Assembly (NCBI GenBank): GCA_964391805.1
Contig: CAYMNK010000001.1
Coordinates: 174,475 to 238,474, forward strand
Length of the DNA stretch: 64,000 bases
Origin: RUG14300 sp964391805
GTDB taxonomy: Bacteria; Bacillota; Clostridia; Christensenellales; CAG-1252
Direction: 5' to 3'
Numbering within the stretch: position 1 is the first letter of the stretch; each line of letters begins with the position of its first letter. Positions 25,585 through 35,696 of this stretch are shown piece after piece. The notes beneath the pieces are model-generated. The model saw only the letters and a program-made list of their open reading frames with translations, ran no database searches and had not been told where the DNA came from. The position numbers and the translations under genes are program-made.

Positions 25585-26247
25585 TTATTTCTTATAATTC
25601 TCTATGAATCCCTCAAGATATGATCCGAGTGAGTGAGCAAGAATCATATTTAAGGCTATTTTTACTGCTTGTTCGCGGATTTCGTTTCTATCTCCCTCGA
25701 GTTGGAAACCCATAACGGCTGAATGTATTCCTTTGGAAAGAGCAATGTATACCAATCCGACGTTTTTGCATACTCCGTCACCCTTTGGACCTGCAATACC
25801 CGTGGTAGATACGCCCAAAATAATTCTTTGGGATTGGAAAAGTCCTTCAGCCATTTCTAAGGCTACTTCGGCACTTACCGCACCATATTTTTTTAGAGTT
25901 TTCTCTTTAACGCCGAGTAATTCGATTTTCGACTCGTTGGAATATGCAACGATACCGCAATCCAACACTTCCGATGCTCCGGGTACTTCAACCAATGCGG
26001 AGGCAAGTAAACCGCCTGTAACACTTTCGGCGAAACTCATGGGGAATTTTTCACGCTTCAAATATGTATAAACATACTTTGCGGCGACTTTGGTTCTATA
26101 GTCTAAAACATAGTTACGACCAAATGACGGATCGATACATTCTTCGTAACTAAGAACTGTTTTTTCACCGAGTTTATAGATAGGTGTTCCTTTAATTTCA
26201 CGGACCTTTTCCAATTTGATCACATGATGCGATTTAGTCATTTTCAT
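25585..26247 (-). CDS. CinA C-terminal domain protein (nicotinamide-nucleotide amidase)
   Basis: A 220-residue protein that corresponds to the C-terminal amidase half of CinA. It has SFAESVTGGLLASALVEVPG (the PncC catalytic Ser/Lys region), YSNESKIELLGV and TGIAGPKGDG. Residues 1 to about 55 are an extension not typical of the PncC domain. The first half of full CinA (the molybdopterin-binding-like, about 240 residues) is missing, so length is about half that of the B. subtilis homologue. It deamidates nicotinamide mononucleotide in pyridine-nucleotide recycling and sits in the normal cinA position beside recA. A strong GAGGAGG precedes the start. Confidence 0.8.
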   Translation of the reverse strand: MKMTKSHHVIKLEKVREIKGTPIYKLGEKTVLSYEECIDPSFGRNYVLDYRTKVAAKYVYTYLKREKFPMSFAESVTGGLLASALVEVPGASEVLDCGIVAYSNESKIELLGVKEKTLKKYGAVSAEVALEMAEGLFQSQRIILGVSTTGIAGPKGDGVCKNVGLVYIALSKGIHSAVMGFQLEGDRNEIREQAVKIALNMILAHSLGSYLEGFIENYKK

Positions 26248-26248
26248 A

Positions 26249-26902
26249 TTATTCCTCCTCTATTGGGTTATTATTATCGGCATCAGAATCCGAAGCCGTT
26301 TGTTTCGATAATGATTCTTTTATGATTTTACGGTTGATATAAAAGTACCTTATTCCCGATATTACCGTCAATACAAATGCAACAAAGAACAATACCGAAC
26401 CTAAATACTTGAATATATCGGAGAATATACCTTCAACCGAGAAATCGGATGCAAGTGATTTACCGAGGTACATTACAGGTATTGCGATATTAACGAAAAT
26501 GGTTTTAAATTTACCGAATCCGTCCGCGGCAAGTACATAGCCCTTTTTAAGCACTACCGACCTCATCCAGCTGACAAGGATCTCTCTAAGTATCATTATC
26601 GCAACGAATGCTATCGATATGTATTGAGGATGTATGATCCCCGAAATCAATCCGCATATCATACCCGAAATGGAAATCGCTTTATCGGCAATAGGATCAA
26701 GCAATTTACCAAGGTTGGTGACGGTATTGGTTTTACGCGCTATATATCCGTCAAGCGAATCAGTTACCGCCAACATCGTATAGAGCAAGCCCGCTACCAA
26801 GAAATGGGACTTGAAACTCACCAATGCTATAACGATAAATACCGGTACGAATACTATTCTCGTCAATGTTATTATTGTCGCTTTTGTAATAGGTTCTTTC
26901 AT
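26249..26902 (-). CDS. pgsA: CDP-diacylglycerol-glycerol-3-phosphate 3-phosphatidyltransferase
   Basis: Membrane enzyme that makes phosphatidylglycerophosphate. The CDP-alcohol phosphotransferase signature D-G-x2-A-R-x8-G-x3-D-x3-D is seen in SLDGYIARKTNTVTNLGKLL followed by DPIADK, roughly residues 47-73. Four to five membrane helices are visible. Length is 217 residues, with an acidic tail. The start overlaps the rimO stop by 4 bases (ATGA). The gene order rimO-pgsA-cinA-recA is widely conserved in Bacillota. Confidence 0.93.
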   Translation of the reverse strand: MKEPITKATIITLTRIVFVPVFIVIALVSFKSHFLVAGLLYTMLAVTDSLDGYIARKTNTVTNLGKLLDPIADKAISISGMICGLISGIIHPQYISIAFVAIMILREILVSWMRSVVLKKGYVLAADGFGKFKTIFVNIAIPVMYLGKSLASDFSVEGIFSDIFKYLGSVLFFVAFVLTVISGIRYFYINRKIIKESLSKQTASDSDADNNNPIEEE

Positions 26903-28191
26903 ACTATCTCTCCTATAAGGTCAAAGCCGTCTAATCCGGTGATGCGTACATCATATATTTGTCCTTGCTCTACCATCTCTTTAGAAGTGAAATACACCTT
27001 AGTGTCGACGGTCGGGTGCTGAATATCTAAGTGTCCTACGAATAAATTTTTATCATAATCGATATAATCGAAGGTGACCTTTTCGATACGTCCTACATGT
27101 TCCTTCATCTTATGATAGGTAACTTTGGATTGAGTTTTTTCGAGTTGTTTTAGTCTACGCTTTTTGACAAATTCCCTAACTTGTCCGTCGAAGGAAAATG
27201 CCGGCGTATCGTACTCACGATAATACGGGAAGAATCCTGCATATGTGATATACCCTTTTTCTATGAAATCCACAAGCTTAAGGAATTGCTTTTTAGTTTC
27301 ACCTGGGAATCCGGTAATAAAGGTGGATCTTACGGTGATTCCTTTAGAAATAAGTTCCTTCAAAAGCTTGATAATTTCCGATTCGGTGGATCGCCTATTC
27401 ATCGATTTCAGTATATCGTCATCGATATGCTGTAAGGGAATATCTATGTATTTGACTATATGAGGATCTTTGGCAATTCTCATAATAAGATCGTGGGTAA
27501 CCGCCTCGGGATAACAATACATCAAACGAATTTTCTTCACGCCCGCATTCTCCAACTTATCGATAAGTCCGATCAAATCGGTTTCACCGTAACGATAACG
27601 GGTGACATCCTGTGCGACCAAGATAAACTCTTCGGTATTATAATTATCCATAAGGAATTGTGCTTCCTTAACGATTTTATCGGGAGCAACTGCTCTATAT
27701 CCTCCGCGAATTCTCGGAATTGCACAGTAGGCACAACAGTTATCGCACCCGTCCGCAATTCTCAAGAATGCATAATGAGGATTATTATCAAGCATCCTCT
27801 CCAAGCATATAGGCTCTTGAATGCCGTGGTTCTGAAGTCTTATCCGCTTGTTTTCATATACATTATACACTACTTCGCATATATTTGCATAGTGTTGATT
27901 GTCCAAAAATGCGGACACTTGGGGCATTTCTTCCAATAAATCTTCTTTTCTATGCCTCATAGGTAGGCACCCTGTAACTATTACCTTCGCACCTTTAGCA
28001 TGCTCGTCAAGTATAGTTGCTATACTCTCATCCTCGGCGGAACGAATAAACGCACAGGTATTGATAACAACTACGTCGACTTCCTCTGTTACGATTTCGA
28101 ATTCTTTACTCAATAGAGATAGTAGATATTCACTCTCGACTCTGTTCTTATCACAGCCTAAGCTTATTAGACTTACTTTAATTTTCGCCAT
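26899..28191 (-). CDS. rimO: Ribosomal protein S12 methylthiotransferase RimO
   Basis: Radical SAM enzyme that adds a methylthio group to the beta-carbon of an S12 aspartate. The N-terminal UPF0004 domain begins KIKVSLISLGCDKNRVESE, with its three conserved cysteines (around residues 13, 47 and 75). The radical SAM CxxxCxxC is in DGCDNCCAYCAIPRIRG, and a TRAM domain closes the protein. Length 430 residues fits. Its start overlaps the ftsK stop by 14 bases. It is distinguished from MiaB by the GCDKN start and by the neighbourhood with pgsA. Confidence 0.93.
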   Translation of the reverse strand: MAKIKVSLISLGCDKNRVESEYLLSLLSKEFEIVTEEVDVVVINTCAFIRSAEDESIATILDEHAKGAKVIVTGCLPMRHRKEDLLEEMPQVSAFLDNQHYANICEVVYNVYENKRIRLQNHGIQEPICLERMLDNNPHYAFLRIADGCDNCCAYCAIPRIRGGYRAVAPDKIVKEAQFLMDNYNTEEFILVAQDVTRYRYGETDLIGLIDKLENAGVKKIRLMYCYPEAVTHDLIMRIAKDPHIVKYIDIPLQHIDDDILKSMNRRSTESEIIKLLKELISKGITVRSTFITGFPGETKKQFLKLVDFIEKGYITYAGFFPYYREYDTPAFSFDGQVREFVKKRRLKQLEKTQSKVTYHKMKEHVGRIEKVTFDYIDYDKNLFVGHLDIQHPTVDTKVYFTSKEMVEQGQIYDVRITGLDGFDLIGEIV

Positions 28192-31100
28192 TAGTTACAT
28201 CCTCTAAATAATCAGGCAGATCCTCAACGGAAATAAGCATTTGTCTTGGTTTACTGGAACCTACGACTTCTTCCTCGATAATACCTAATTCATTCATTTT
28301 ATCTATTATTGTTGCGGCTTTATTGAAGCCTATACGGAATTGACGCTGTAATCTACTGATGCTTATTGCACCTAAACGAGTAGCAAATCTCAGCGAATCG
28401 TTCCATAGTTCATTGAAATTCTTTTCCCTTTGCTCGCTTGCTGTGGGTTTTGTGACAGTTTCGCCTGTAATCATAGTGTCGGGAATGGTCGGGGTTTGAG
28501 TAAAGATTGTGTTATATGCATCCTCATCGGGCTCAAAATCGTTATTATCCTTAACGTAATCGGTTATGTCGTTTACCTCGCGATCTGAAATATACAAGCC
28601 TTGCAATCTTAACGGCTTGGAGTAATCGGAACTCGTGTAAAGCAAGTCGCCCTTACCGTATAACTTTTCGGCACCGCCCTTATCCAATATTACCTTACTT
28701 GCAACTACATCACCCATAGTGAATGCAATTCTCGTAGATACGTTATTCTTAATAAGACCGGTTATGATTTCGGTACTTGGGCGCTGTGTAGCGATTATAA
28801 GGTGAATACCTGCCGCTCTCGCCTTAGCCGTCAACATATTGATACGATTTTCAAGTTCGGGAGCCGTCTTTTTGTTACTGAGCATAAGGTCGGCAAGCTC
28901 GTCGATAATAATTACAATGTATGGCAAAGGTTTTTCGCCCTTACTCTTAAGATAATCGTTATAAGGAGCAAGCGACTTGAAATGCTCTTCAGCCATGATT
29001 TCGTAACGTCTATTCATTTCGTCGATAGCCCATTGCAATGCCTTGATACACTCGGGTGCGTCTATAATCGATTTACCCAACAAATTGTGCGGAATTGTAG
29101 CAAAAGGAGCAAGTTCGACTGCCTTCGGGTCCACAAGTATCAACTTGACAAACTCGGGAGAGTAATTGTAAAGTATGGTACAAAGTATAGCATTGATACA
29201 TACACTCTTACCCGATCCGGTGGTACCGCCGATAAGAATGTGAGGTGCGCCTAAGATATTACAGTAGAACGGTTCGCCATATACGTCCACACCTATCGGG
29301 AAATAGAGTTTATTGGGCTCTTTATATTTCTCGGCAAACAAATATCTCTTAAGTGGTACCGACATTTTAAGATTTCTATAGAATACCTCTATTCCTATAG
29401 CATCCATATCCTTGACGGTCGGCACGATGTTTATAGGTTCGTCACAGCACATTTTACGGTTAATATCCTCTTCTCTGCTGATAACTCTCTTATAATATAC
29501 ACCCTCGCCCAACTGTACCGCATACAATGTAAAAGTCGGTCCTCTGGTATGAGCAATAACTCTACAAGGCATTTCATATGACTTAAACGCATCTTCAATT
29601 CTTTTATATACCGATACGTAATCGATATTCGAAACCGGCGGTTCGGGCTCGCTTAACAAAGCCAAGGACGGACATGTGTACGGTCTAACCTTCTTTTCGG
29701 GCTTCTTGACGGGAGCCTTCGGTTTAACCTCGGGCACTTCTTCGACAATTTCGTCTTCAAAATCGTCATAATCGTCTTCGATATCCTCTTCATCTTCTTC
29801 CGATTGAATATATTGGGTATTATACACCGTTTGGAAGGGATTGGGCGTATCGGGCATAACATAATCTTCGTCATTACGAATCATTTGTTGCTCGATATAA
29901 GGCTTAACCTCCTCGATTTCCTCTTTATCATCGTTTAGATCGATGGACTCGTCATAAATTGCATCATTTATAGAGGTGATCTCAGGTAACGGCGTGGATG
30001 AAACGAATCCACGGTCGAGAGGGGGAACATTGGTTTTACCCGTAGTATCCGTCGTAGTACGAATCGGAGGGATTTCACGTGAAACATCATTCATTATTTT
30101 AGTCGATTCAGTAGGTTTTATGGGCTCGCTCGGTGTAAACGAAGCGGTCGGTTTAACCGATTCGACAGGATTAATAGGCGGTACGTCAACCCTTAAAGGC
30201 TCACGAGAATCATACAAATCCTTTATTTCAATAGGTTTAACATCCTGAGTGCGCTCTTCTTTACCGTTAAAGTACAACCCACCGATGTCGTCGTTTCGTC
30301 CCTTATTACCAGGATATAATTCGTCATAACTGAGTTCGGGAGTATCTATTACACCGCCAAAGAGTAAATCTTTAGCACTTATCGCACCGCTTGCATAATT
30401 TTTATATGCTTCTTCAACCGATAACTTTTGTCCCGGTCTAATGGGATCCGACGAGAAACCTGTTTGGAAAGGTTTACGCTCACCAGTCTTAATAGACGAA
30501 TCTTCAATTTCGGTTTCTAACTGTTCTTTTTTGATCATAACTTTTAATTCTTCCTCAGACATAAAGAGGAGCTCTTCCGCTTTCTTGACTCTTTGTTCTT
30601 TGTCGAGATCGGAATTGAACACGTTGGATACAAGTCGATCGCTTATACTGCTTGTACTATATTGTATATCGGCATCATCGTCTTCTTCGGGTTCATCTTC
30701 GGGAGAAATGTCGTTCGGAAAAGATAGATCAATTGTTTCGTCCTTTTTGTGTTTACGCTTATCATCATCGAGCGTCTCGATATACATACCTGAATTTTCG
30801 CTTTCCTCCGCAATAATTGTCTGTACCCTCTCCAAATAAAAGAAGGAGCGGAAGCAAATCAATATCAGCATGAAAAATAATATCGCTATTATGCATAGAC
30901 TGGTTACCGATCCGACGTAACGCAAGAAGGGATATGCAAATACTGCAAATAATGCACCGCCTGCGTTATTACGACCGTTAAAATAACAGGTGTCGAGATA
31001 GTTAGCAAATGTCTTGTCCGTCAATGCATTATAATCTTTAACGGTGGATATTATCTGCATAAACAGTACGATCAATAAGCAAAGCAAAATCATATAAAAC

Positions 31101-31393
31101 AATGTTCTAAACGATAACCTCCTTGCCTTCGCGCCCACCAATTTAAGAATGCTGACAACGATTACAATTATCAATATAGCAATCGAAGATACTCCGAAGA
31201 CTCCGTATAAAGCGTTAGAATACCCCGTACCGAATATGTCGAACAAGCCTATGAGTAATACAAAACTTATCGCCAAAACAACCGCAAAAATGCTCTTAAC
31301 AACCTTCTTGCGCTTATTGACGACAGCCTGTTTGGCTTTATTCACGGGGACTTTGGTAACTTCCCCACGGTGCATTCTATCGTAATTGTTCAT
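28178..31393 (-). CDS. ftsK: DNA translocase FtsK/SpoIIIE
   Basis: Four N-terminal membrane helices (about residues 33-190) anchor it at the septum. A long, acidic, Pro- and Ser-rich linker runs to about 560, longer than in B. subtilis SpoIIIE (787 aa against 1071 here). The motor domain has Walker A GGTTGSGKSVC at about residue 723 and Walker B VIIIDELADL. The C-terminal winged-helix gamma domain (about 1010-1055, containing SISRLQRQFRIGFNKAATII) reads chromosome polarity. In sporulation it pumps the chromosome into the forespore. It follows the M16 peptidase gene and overlaps rimO. Confidence 0.93.
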   Translation of the reverse strand: MNNYDRMHRGEVTKVPVNKAKQAVVNKRKKVVKSIFAVVLAISFVLLIGLFDIFGTGYSNALYGVFGVSSIAILIIVIVVSILKLVGAKARRLSFRTLFYMILLCLLIVLFMQIISTVKDYNALTDKTFANYLDTCYFNGRNNAGGALFAVFAYPFLRYVGSVTSLCIIAILFFMLILICFRSFFYLERVQTIIAEESENSGMYIETLDDDKRKHKKDETIDLSFPNDISPEDEPEEDDDADIQYSTSSISDRLVSNVFNSDLDKEQRVKKAEELLFMSEEELKVMIKKEQLETEIEDSSIKTGERKPFQTGFSSDPIRPGQKLSVEEAYKNYASGAISAKDLLFGGVIDTPELSYDELYPGNKGRNDDIGGLYFNGKEERTQDVKPIEIKDLYDSREPLRVDVPPINPVESVKPTASFTPSEPIKPTESTKIMNDVSREIPPIRTTTDTTGKTNVPPLDRGFVSSTPLPEITSINDAIYDESIDLNDDKEEIEEVKPYIEQQMIRNDEDYVMPDTPNPFQTVYNTQYIQSEEDEEDIEDDYDDFEDEIVEEVPEVKPKAPVKKPEKKVRPYTCPSLALLSEPEPPVSNIDYVSVYKRIEDAFKSYEMPCRVIAHTRGPTFTLYAVQLGEGVYYKRVISREEDINRKMCCDEPINIVPTVKDMDAIGIEVFYRNLKMSVPLKRYLFAEKYKEPNKLYFPIGVDVYGEPFYCNILGAPHILIGGTTGSGKSVCINAILCTILYNYSPEFVKLILVDPKAVELAPFATIPHNLLGKSIIDAPECIKALQWAIDEMNRRYEIMAEEHFKSLAPYNDYLKSKGEKPLPYIVIIIDELADLMLSNKKTAPELENRINMLTAKARAAGIHLIIATQRPSTEIITGLIKNNVSTRIAFTMGDVVASKVILDKGGAEKLYGKGDLLYTSSDYSKPLRLQGLYISDREVNDITDYVKDNNDFEPDEDAYNTIFTQTPTIPDTMITGETVTKPTASEQREKNFNELWNDSLRFATRLGAISISRLQRQFRIGFNKAATIIDKMNELGIIEEEVVGSSKPRQMLISVEDLPDYLEDVTNGEN

Positions 31394-31396
31394 TGA

Positions 31397-32653
31397 TTAT
31401 TCACCTTTGAATATACTTAACATATCAAAATCTTGTTTACTTCCTACATATCCTATAGTTACAGGAGTCGTGAAAGATTTACGGAATACTCTATTGATAT
31501 CTTCTAATGTAATCTTATCGATTTCCTCTAATTGCTTATCTATATCAAATTCCTTACCTTCAGCCAAAGCATACTCTCCGTATAACCTCATAAGCGCCAT
31601 TGAGGTTTCCATTCCCATCAAATAGCCCGACTTGAGTTGATTAATACCGCGCTTAAATTCCGCTTCAGAAAAACCGTGCTCGATATATTCGTCGATAATC
31701 TTCTTAATTTCGATAAGTGCAGTCTTAACTTTAGCCGGTGATGTACCTATGTAAATGGATACGGCTCCTCTGTCGGAAAACCTCGTAGGGTATGAATAGA
31801 CACTATATGCAAGACTCATTTCTTCGCGCAAACGATGGAACAATACACTACTCATGTTACCGCCGAAGCACGAACATAAAACGATCATTACGTCTTTATC
31901 GGGATCGCTCTTGGAAACACCACCGAAAGATATACAAATATTTGCTTGCTCATTGGGCTTGATAGATTCGGATAATCTCCATTCAAGTTTATCGATTACA
32001 TTATCAATATCGTGAACGGAACCCTTTTTCATACCGCCAAAATAGTTATTGACCAAGCGAATTGCTTCCGCTTCGTCGATACCGCCGGCTACTGATATAA
32101 CAAGATTACTTCCTACATATCTGTCTTGTTCATAACTTATCAAGTCTTCTCTCGTAAACGAACGAACGGTTTCTTCGGTACCTAAGATAGGATAACTTAA
32201 TGTGGAGTCTCCCCAAAATACTTTACCTGCCAACTCATGACAAAGGTCGTCGGGGGTGTCCTCGCACATCTTGATTTCTTCTATAACAACCTCTTTTTCT
32301 TTTTCAAGTTCGTCCTCGGGAAAGGTGTGATTGAGCAAAAGATCGGACAAAATATCCATGCAAATTTCTCTATGCTCATATAAACATTGAATGTAAAAAA
32401 CAGTAGCCTCTTTACCGGTATACGCATTCAAGTTAGCACCAAGGTTATCTGCGGAACATACCAAATCGAATGCCGATCTATGAGTGGTGCCTTTGAATAC
32501 CATATGCTCGATAAAGTGAGAAATTCCGTTATTTTTCTTGGTCTCATAACGGCTTCCGGCAGCGAAAAAACATCCGATCGATACGGTGTGAACGTGCGGT
32601 ATATTCATAATCGACAATCTAATGCCGTTATCTAACACTACAAGCTTATTCAT
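31397..32653 (-). CDS. M16 family zinc peptidase (MlpA/YmxG-like)
   Basis: A 418-residue insulinase-type protein. The inverted zinc motif HFIEHMVFKGT (HxxEH, about residues 48-52) and a downstream Glu of the family are present, so it should be catalytic. Length matches the single-chain half of processing peptidase-like proteases (about 410 residues). It is soluble, with no signal peptide. It lies between the ylxY-like gene and ftsK, exactly as mlpA (ymxG) lies after ylxY in B. subtilis, though there mlpA and spoIIIE are further apart. Substrate unknown. AAAGGAG precedes the ATG. Confidence 0.88.
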   Translation of the reverse strand: MNKLVVLDNGIRLSIMNIPHVHTVSIGCFFAAGSRYETKKNNGISHFIEHMVFKGTTHRSAFDLVCSADNLGANLNAYTGKEATVFYIQCLYEHREICMDILSDLLLNHTFPEDELEKEKEVVIEEIKMCEDTPDDLCHELAGKVFWGDSTLSYPILGTEETVRSFTREDLISYEQDRYVGSNLVISVAGGIDEAEAIRLVNNYFGGMKKGSVHDIDNVIDKLEWRLSESIKPNEQANICISFGGVSKSDPDKDVMIVLCSCFGGNMSSVLFHRLREEMSLAYSVYSYPTRFSDRGAVSIYIGTSPAKVKTALIEIKKIIDEYIEHGFSEAEFKRGINQLKSGYLMGMETSMALMRLYGEYALAEGKEFDIDKQLEEIDKITLEDINRVFRKSFTTPVTIGYVGSKQDFDMLSIFKGE

Positions 32654-32810
32654 ATTAGCTCCTTTGACAATATCTAATCATATTGCAAAAAATATAGTAT
32701 TTCATAATACTTATATATATTATACTACACTTTTATAGTAAAGTAAACACAAAAATTTTAACAATTTGGCAATTAGGAATAGGATTTTGACTAAATTCAT
32801 ATAGTATTTC

Positions 32811-33485
32811 ATGATAAAAATCATAAACATAGGCAAAAATGTAGTTGTGTATCTCGCTATTATCGCCATACTGTCCGTTCTCGCTCTATCGATAATAAAG
32901 TCAAAAGATGATACCGATGTCCCTGTAGGCGCTCCGACAACATCTTGTAATGACGGAGTATTGCTAACATTTAATGTCTATCAAGGCACTAAAGAAGTGG
33001 AAGAAATTGTCAAAATATTAACCGATTACGGTGTATCAGCCACCTTTTTTATAGGTGGATGCTGGGCAAAAAAGAACCAAGACACAGTCAAATTGATTGA
33101 CCAAAATGGCTTTACTATTGGTTCACACGGATATTATCATTACGACCATTCTTCGCTAAATTATGAACAAAACTTAAATGAAATTAAAAAATCAATTGAC
33201 CTTTTGGAGTCAATAATAAACAAGAAAATCACCCTTTTCGCTCCGCCTTCGGGTGCATATAACCAAAGTTGTTTGGATGCATCGGAATCACTCGGTTTAA
33301 CTACTGTAATGTGGTCGGTAGACACCATCGATTGGCGCGATCATGATAAAGATATCATTATAAATCGTGCAAGTAAGGTCAAAAACAAGGATATTCTTCT
33401 TATGCATCCGACCTCCGAAACCGTTTCCGCACTACCGCAAATTATAGAAAACATACTGTCAAAGGGATTACAAATTGCGAGTTAA
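32811..33485 (+). CDS. YlxY-like polysaccharide deacetylase homologue lacking the motif-1 aspartates
   Basis: An N-terminal membrane helix (about residues 8-30) is followed by a NodB-fold domain. The zinc-ligand motif is present as SHGYYHYDH (H-x4-H spacing), motif 3 as APPSGAY, motif 4 as WSVDTIDW and a late LMHPT. Motif 1, normally TFDDG, reads LTFNVYQGT, so the catalytic-base Asp and metal-binding Asp are replaced. It is thus probably inactive or has a changed mechanism, as reported motif variants exist in YlxY/PdaB relatives. It sits between pnp and the M16 gene, as ylxY does in B. subtilis, but on the opposite strand. No clear Shine-Dalgarno; CATATAGTA lies just upstream. Confidence 0.75.
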   Translation: MIKIINIGKNVVVYLAIIAILSVLALSIIKSKDDTDVPVGAPTTSCNDGVLLTFNVYQGTKEVEEIVKILTDYGVSATFFIGGCWAKKNQDTVKLIDQNGFTIGSHGYYHYDHSSLNYEQNLNEIKKSIDLLESIINKKITLFAPPSGAYNQSCLDASESLGLTTVMWSVDTIDWRDHDKDIIINRASKVKNKDILLMHPTSETVSALPQIIENILSKGLQIAS

Positions 33486-33489
33486 TAAA

Positions 33490-33530
33490 AAACTTCCGAA
33501 TGGTTGATACCAAACGGAAGCTTGTTTTTT
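33490..33530. terminator. Bidirectional terminator between the ylxY-like gene and pnp
   Basis: CTTCCG / CGGAAG and inner TGGT / ACCA form one stem with a small AA/AA internal bulge, followed by TTTTTT on the plus strand and preceded by AAAAAA. It lies between the convergent genes. Confidence 0.8.
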
Positions 33531-33549
33531 ATTCTAAGTGATTGATTGG

Positions 33550-35637
33550 TTATGCCTTTGCGATGATCTCTTTAAGTCTAAGGTCTACGCCCTTCGGGCT
33601 TATTTTGATAACTTCAACTCTTACGTAATCGCCAACGTTAACTACGTCTTCAACTTTCTCGACTCTTTCTTTCTTGAGTTTAGAAATATGAATCATACCG
33701 TCACGACCGGGAGCCAATTCAACAAATGCACCGATAGTAATAATTCTTGCAATATAACCTTCGTAGATGTCGCCTACCTCGGGATCCTTGGTGATAGCGG
33801 TGATAATGCTCTTAGCCTTTTCTGCACTTTCGGAATCTGGACCTGCAATAAATACTGTACCGTCGTCGGAAATATCGATCTTAACACCAGTTTCGGTCGT
33901 AATCTTATTGATTGTCTTACCACCCGAACCGATAACGTCTTTAATCTTATCGGGGTTGATATTCATGGTGATGATCTTAGGCGCGTATTTACTTAAATCC
34001 TTTCTCGGCTCCTTGATAACCTCGGTCATCTTACCTAAAATAAATAAACGACCTTGACGAGCTTGCTCTAATGCTTGTCTTAAAATGAACTCATCGATAC
34101 CCTTAATCTTGATATCCATTTGGATAGCGGTGATACCCTCTGTAGTACCTGCTACCTTGAAGTCCATGTCGCCTAAGAAGTCTTCTAAGCCTTGAATATC
34201 GGTCAAAACAACCAAATTATCGGACTTATCATCCTTCATAAGACCCATAGCGATACCTGCAACGGGTGCTTTGATAGGTACACCTGCATCCATCAATGCA
34301 AGAGTCGAACCACATACCGAAGCTTGAGAAGTCGAACCGTTGGAACTCATAATTTCGGAAACTGTACGGATAGCATACGGGAAATCTTTTTCGCTGGGGA
34401 TAACAGGCTCTAATGCTCTCTCTGCCAATGCTCCGTGACCGATTTCACGTCTACCGGGGCTCTTCAAAGCCTTAGCTTCACCGGTTGAGTACGGAGGCAT
34501 ATTGTAGTGATGCATATATCTCTTGAATTGGTCGTCATCCAATCCTTCCAATTTTTGAACTTCGCTGATAGGTCCAAGTGTACACGTGGTCAATGCTTGA
34601 GTTTGTCCACGTGTAAATACGCCTGTACCGTGAACTCTGGGTAATACACCTACTTCGCACCAAATGGGACGAATTTCGGTAAGTGCTCTACCGTCGGGAC
34701 GAATACCCTTATCAAGTATTTTACGACGAACTTTTTCTTTCTTTAATGCATACAATGCATCTGCAACTTCACGCTCCCTACCTTCGAATTGCTCACCGAA
34801 CATCTCGGCAATCTCTTTATCGAGAGCATTCTCTCTATCTTGTCTTTCATAACGGTCATATGCCTCTAAGCAATAGTCCATTTTTTCGCTTGCAAATTCA
34901 CGAACTGCATCGACAACATCATCACCGGGATGATAAATCTCAATTTCTTTCTTGGGCTTACCGCAATCGGCTACGATTGTTTCGATCCAAGCAACGATCT
35001 TCTTGATCTCTTCGTGACCGAATAGAATTGCACCGAGCATTTCTTCTTCGGTTACTTCATTGGCACCTGCTTCTACCATCATGATAGCATCTTTGGTACC
35101 GCTGAGATATACGTGCATAGCACTTCTTTCTCTTTGTTCACAGTCGGGGTTGATAACGTATTGACCGTCAATCATACCTACTACTACACTACCTGTAGGT
35201 CCTGCAAAAGGAATATCCGATATAGATAATGCTATACTGCTACCGAGCATACCCCAAACCTCGGGGGGATTATTGGTATCTACCGATAAAGCGGTAGCTA
35301 CAACTGCTACATCATTAAAGAAACCCTTAGGGAATAAAGGACGAATAGGTCTATCGATCAAACGGCTGACCAAAATAGCCTTATCACTAGGTCTACCCTC
35401 TCTCTTCTTATAACCGCCGGGGATTTTACCTACGGCATACATTTTTTCTTCGAAGTCAACGCCCAAGGGGAAGAAATCCATACCGGGACGAGGAGCATCC
35501 GACATTGTTACGTTAGTTTGTACAACGGTATCTCCGCATCTTACTAAGCAAGTACCGTTAGCTTGTCCGCAGTAAGCGCCGGTTTCTACAGAAACTTCCT
35601 TACCGCCAATAATTGTTTTGTAAATCTTTCTATCCAT
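33550..35637 (-). CDS. pnp: Polynucleotide phosphorylase
   Basis: A 3'-5' phosphorolytic exoribonuclease for mRNA decay. The product (695 residues) has two RNase PH domains joined by an alpha-helical domain, then KH (GSGGKTI at about residue 570) and S1 (about 620-690) RNA-binding domains. The second PH domain contains the phosphate-binding SNGSTSQASVCGSTLALMDA segment. It is complete and near-usual in length. It follows rpsO, an ancient gene pair; a hairpin lies in the gap. GGAGG precedes the ATG. Confidence 0.96.
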   Translation of the reverse strand: MDRKIYKTIIGGKEVSVETGAYCGQANGTCLVRCGDTVVQTNVTMSDAPRPGMDFFPLGVDFEEKMYAVGKIPGGYKKREGRPSDKAILVSRLIDRPIRPLFPKGFFNDVAVVATALSVDTNNPPEVWGMLGSSIALSISDIPFAGPTGSVVVGMIDGQYVINPDCEQRERSAMHVYLSGTKDAIMMVEAGANEVTEEEMLGAILFGHEEIKKIVAWIETIVADCGKPKKEIEIYHPGDDVVDAVREFASEKMDYCLEAYDRYERQDRENALDKEIAEMFGEQFEGREREVADALYALKKEKVRRKILDKGIRPDGRALTEIRPIWCEVGVLPRVHGTGVFTRGQTQALTTCTLGPISEVQKLEGLDDDQFKRYMHHYNMPPYSTGEAKALKSPGRREIGHGALAERALEPVIPSEKDFPYAIRTVSEIMSSNGSTSQASVCGSTLALMDAGVPIKAPVAGIAMGLMKDDKSDNLVVLTDIQGLEDFLGDMDFKVAGTTEGITAIQMDIKIKGIDEFILRQALEQARQGRLFILGKMTEVIKEPRKDLSKYAPKIITMNINPDKIKDVIGSGGKTINKITTETGVKIDISDDGTVFIAGPDSESAEKAKSIITAITKDPEVGDIYEGYIARIITIGAFVELAPGRDGMIHISKLKKERVEKVEDVVNVGDYVRVEVIKISPKGVDLRLKEIIAKA

Positions 35638-35696
35638 CTATTACCTCCAAGCCAATTAAAACTTCTCTGTTTTAACGGCGTATTATACGAATAAAA

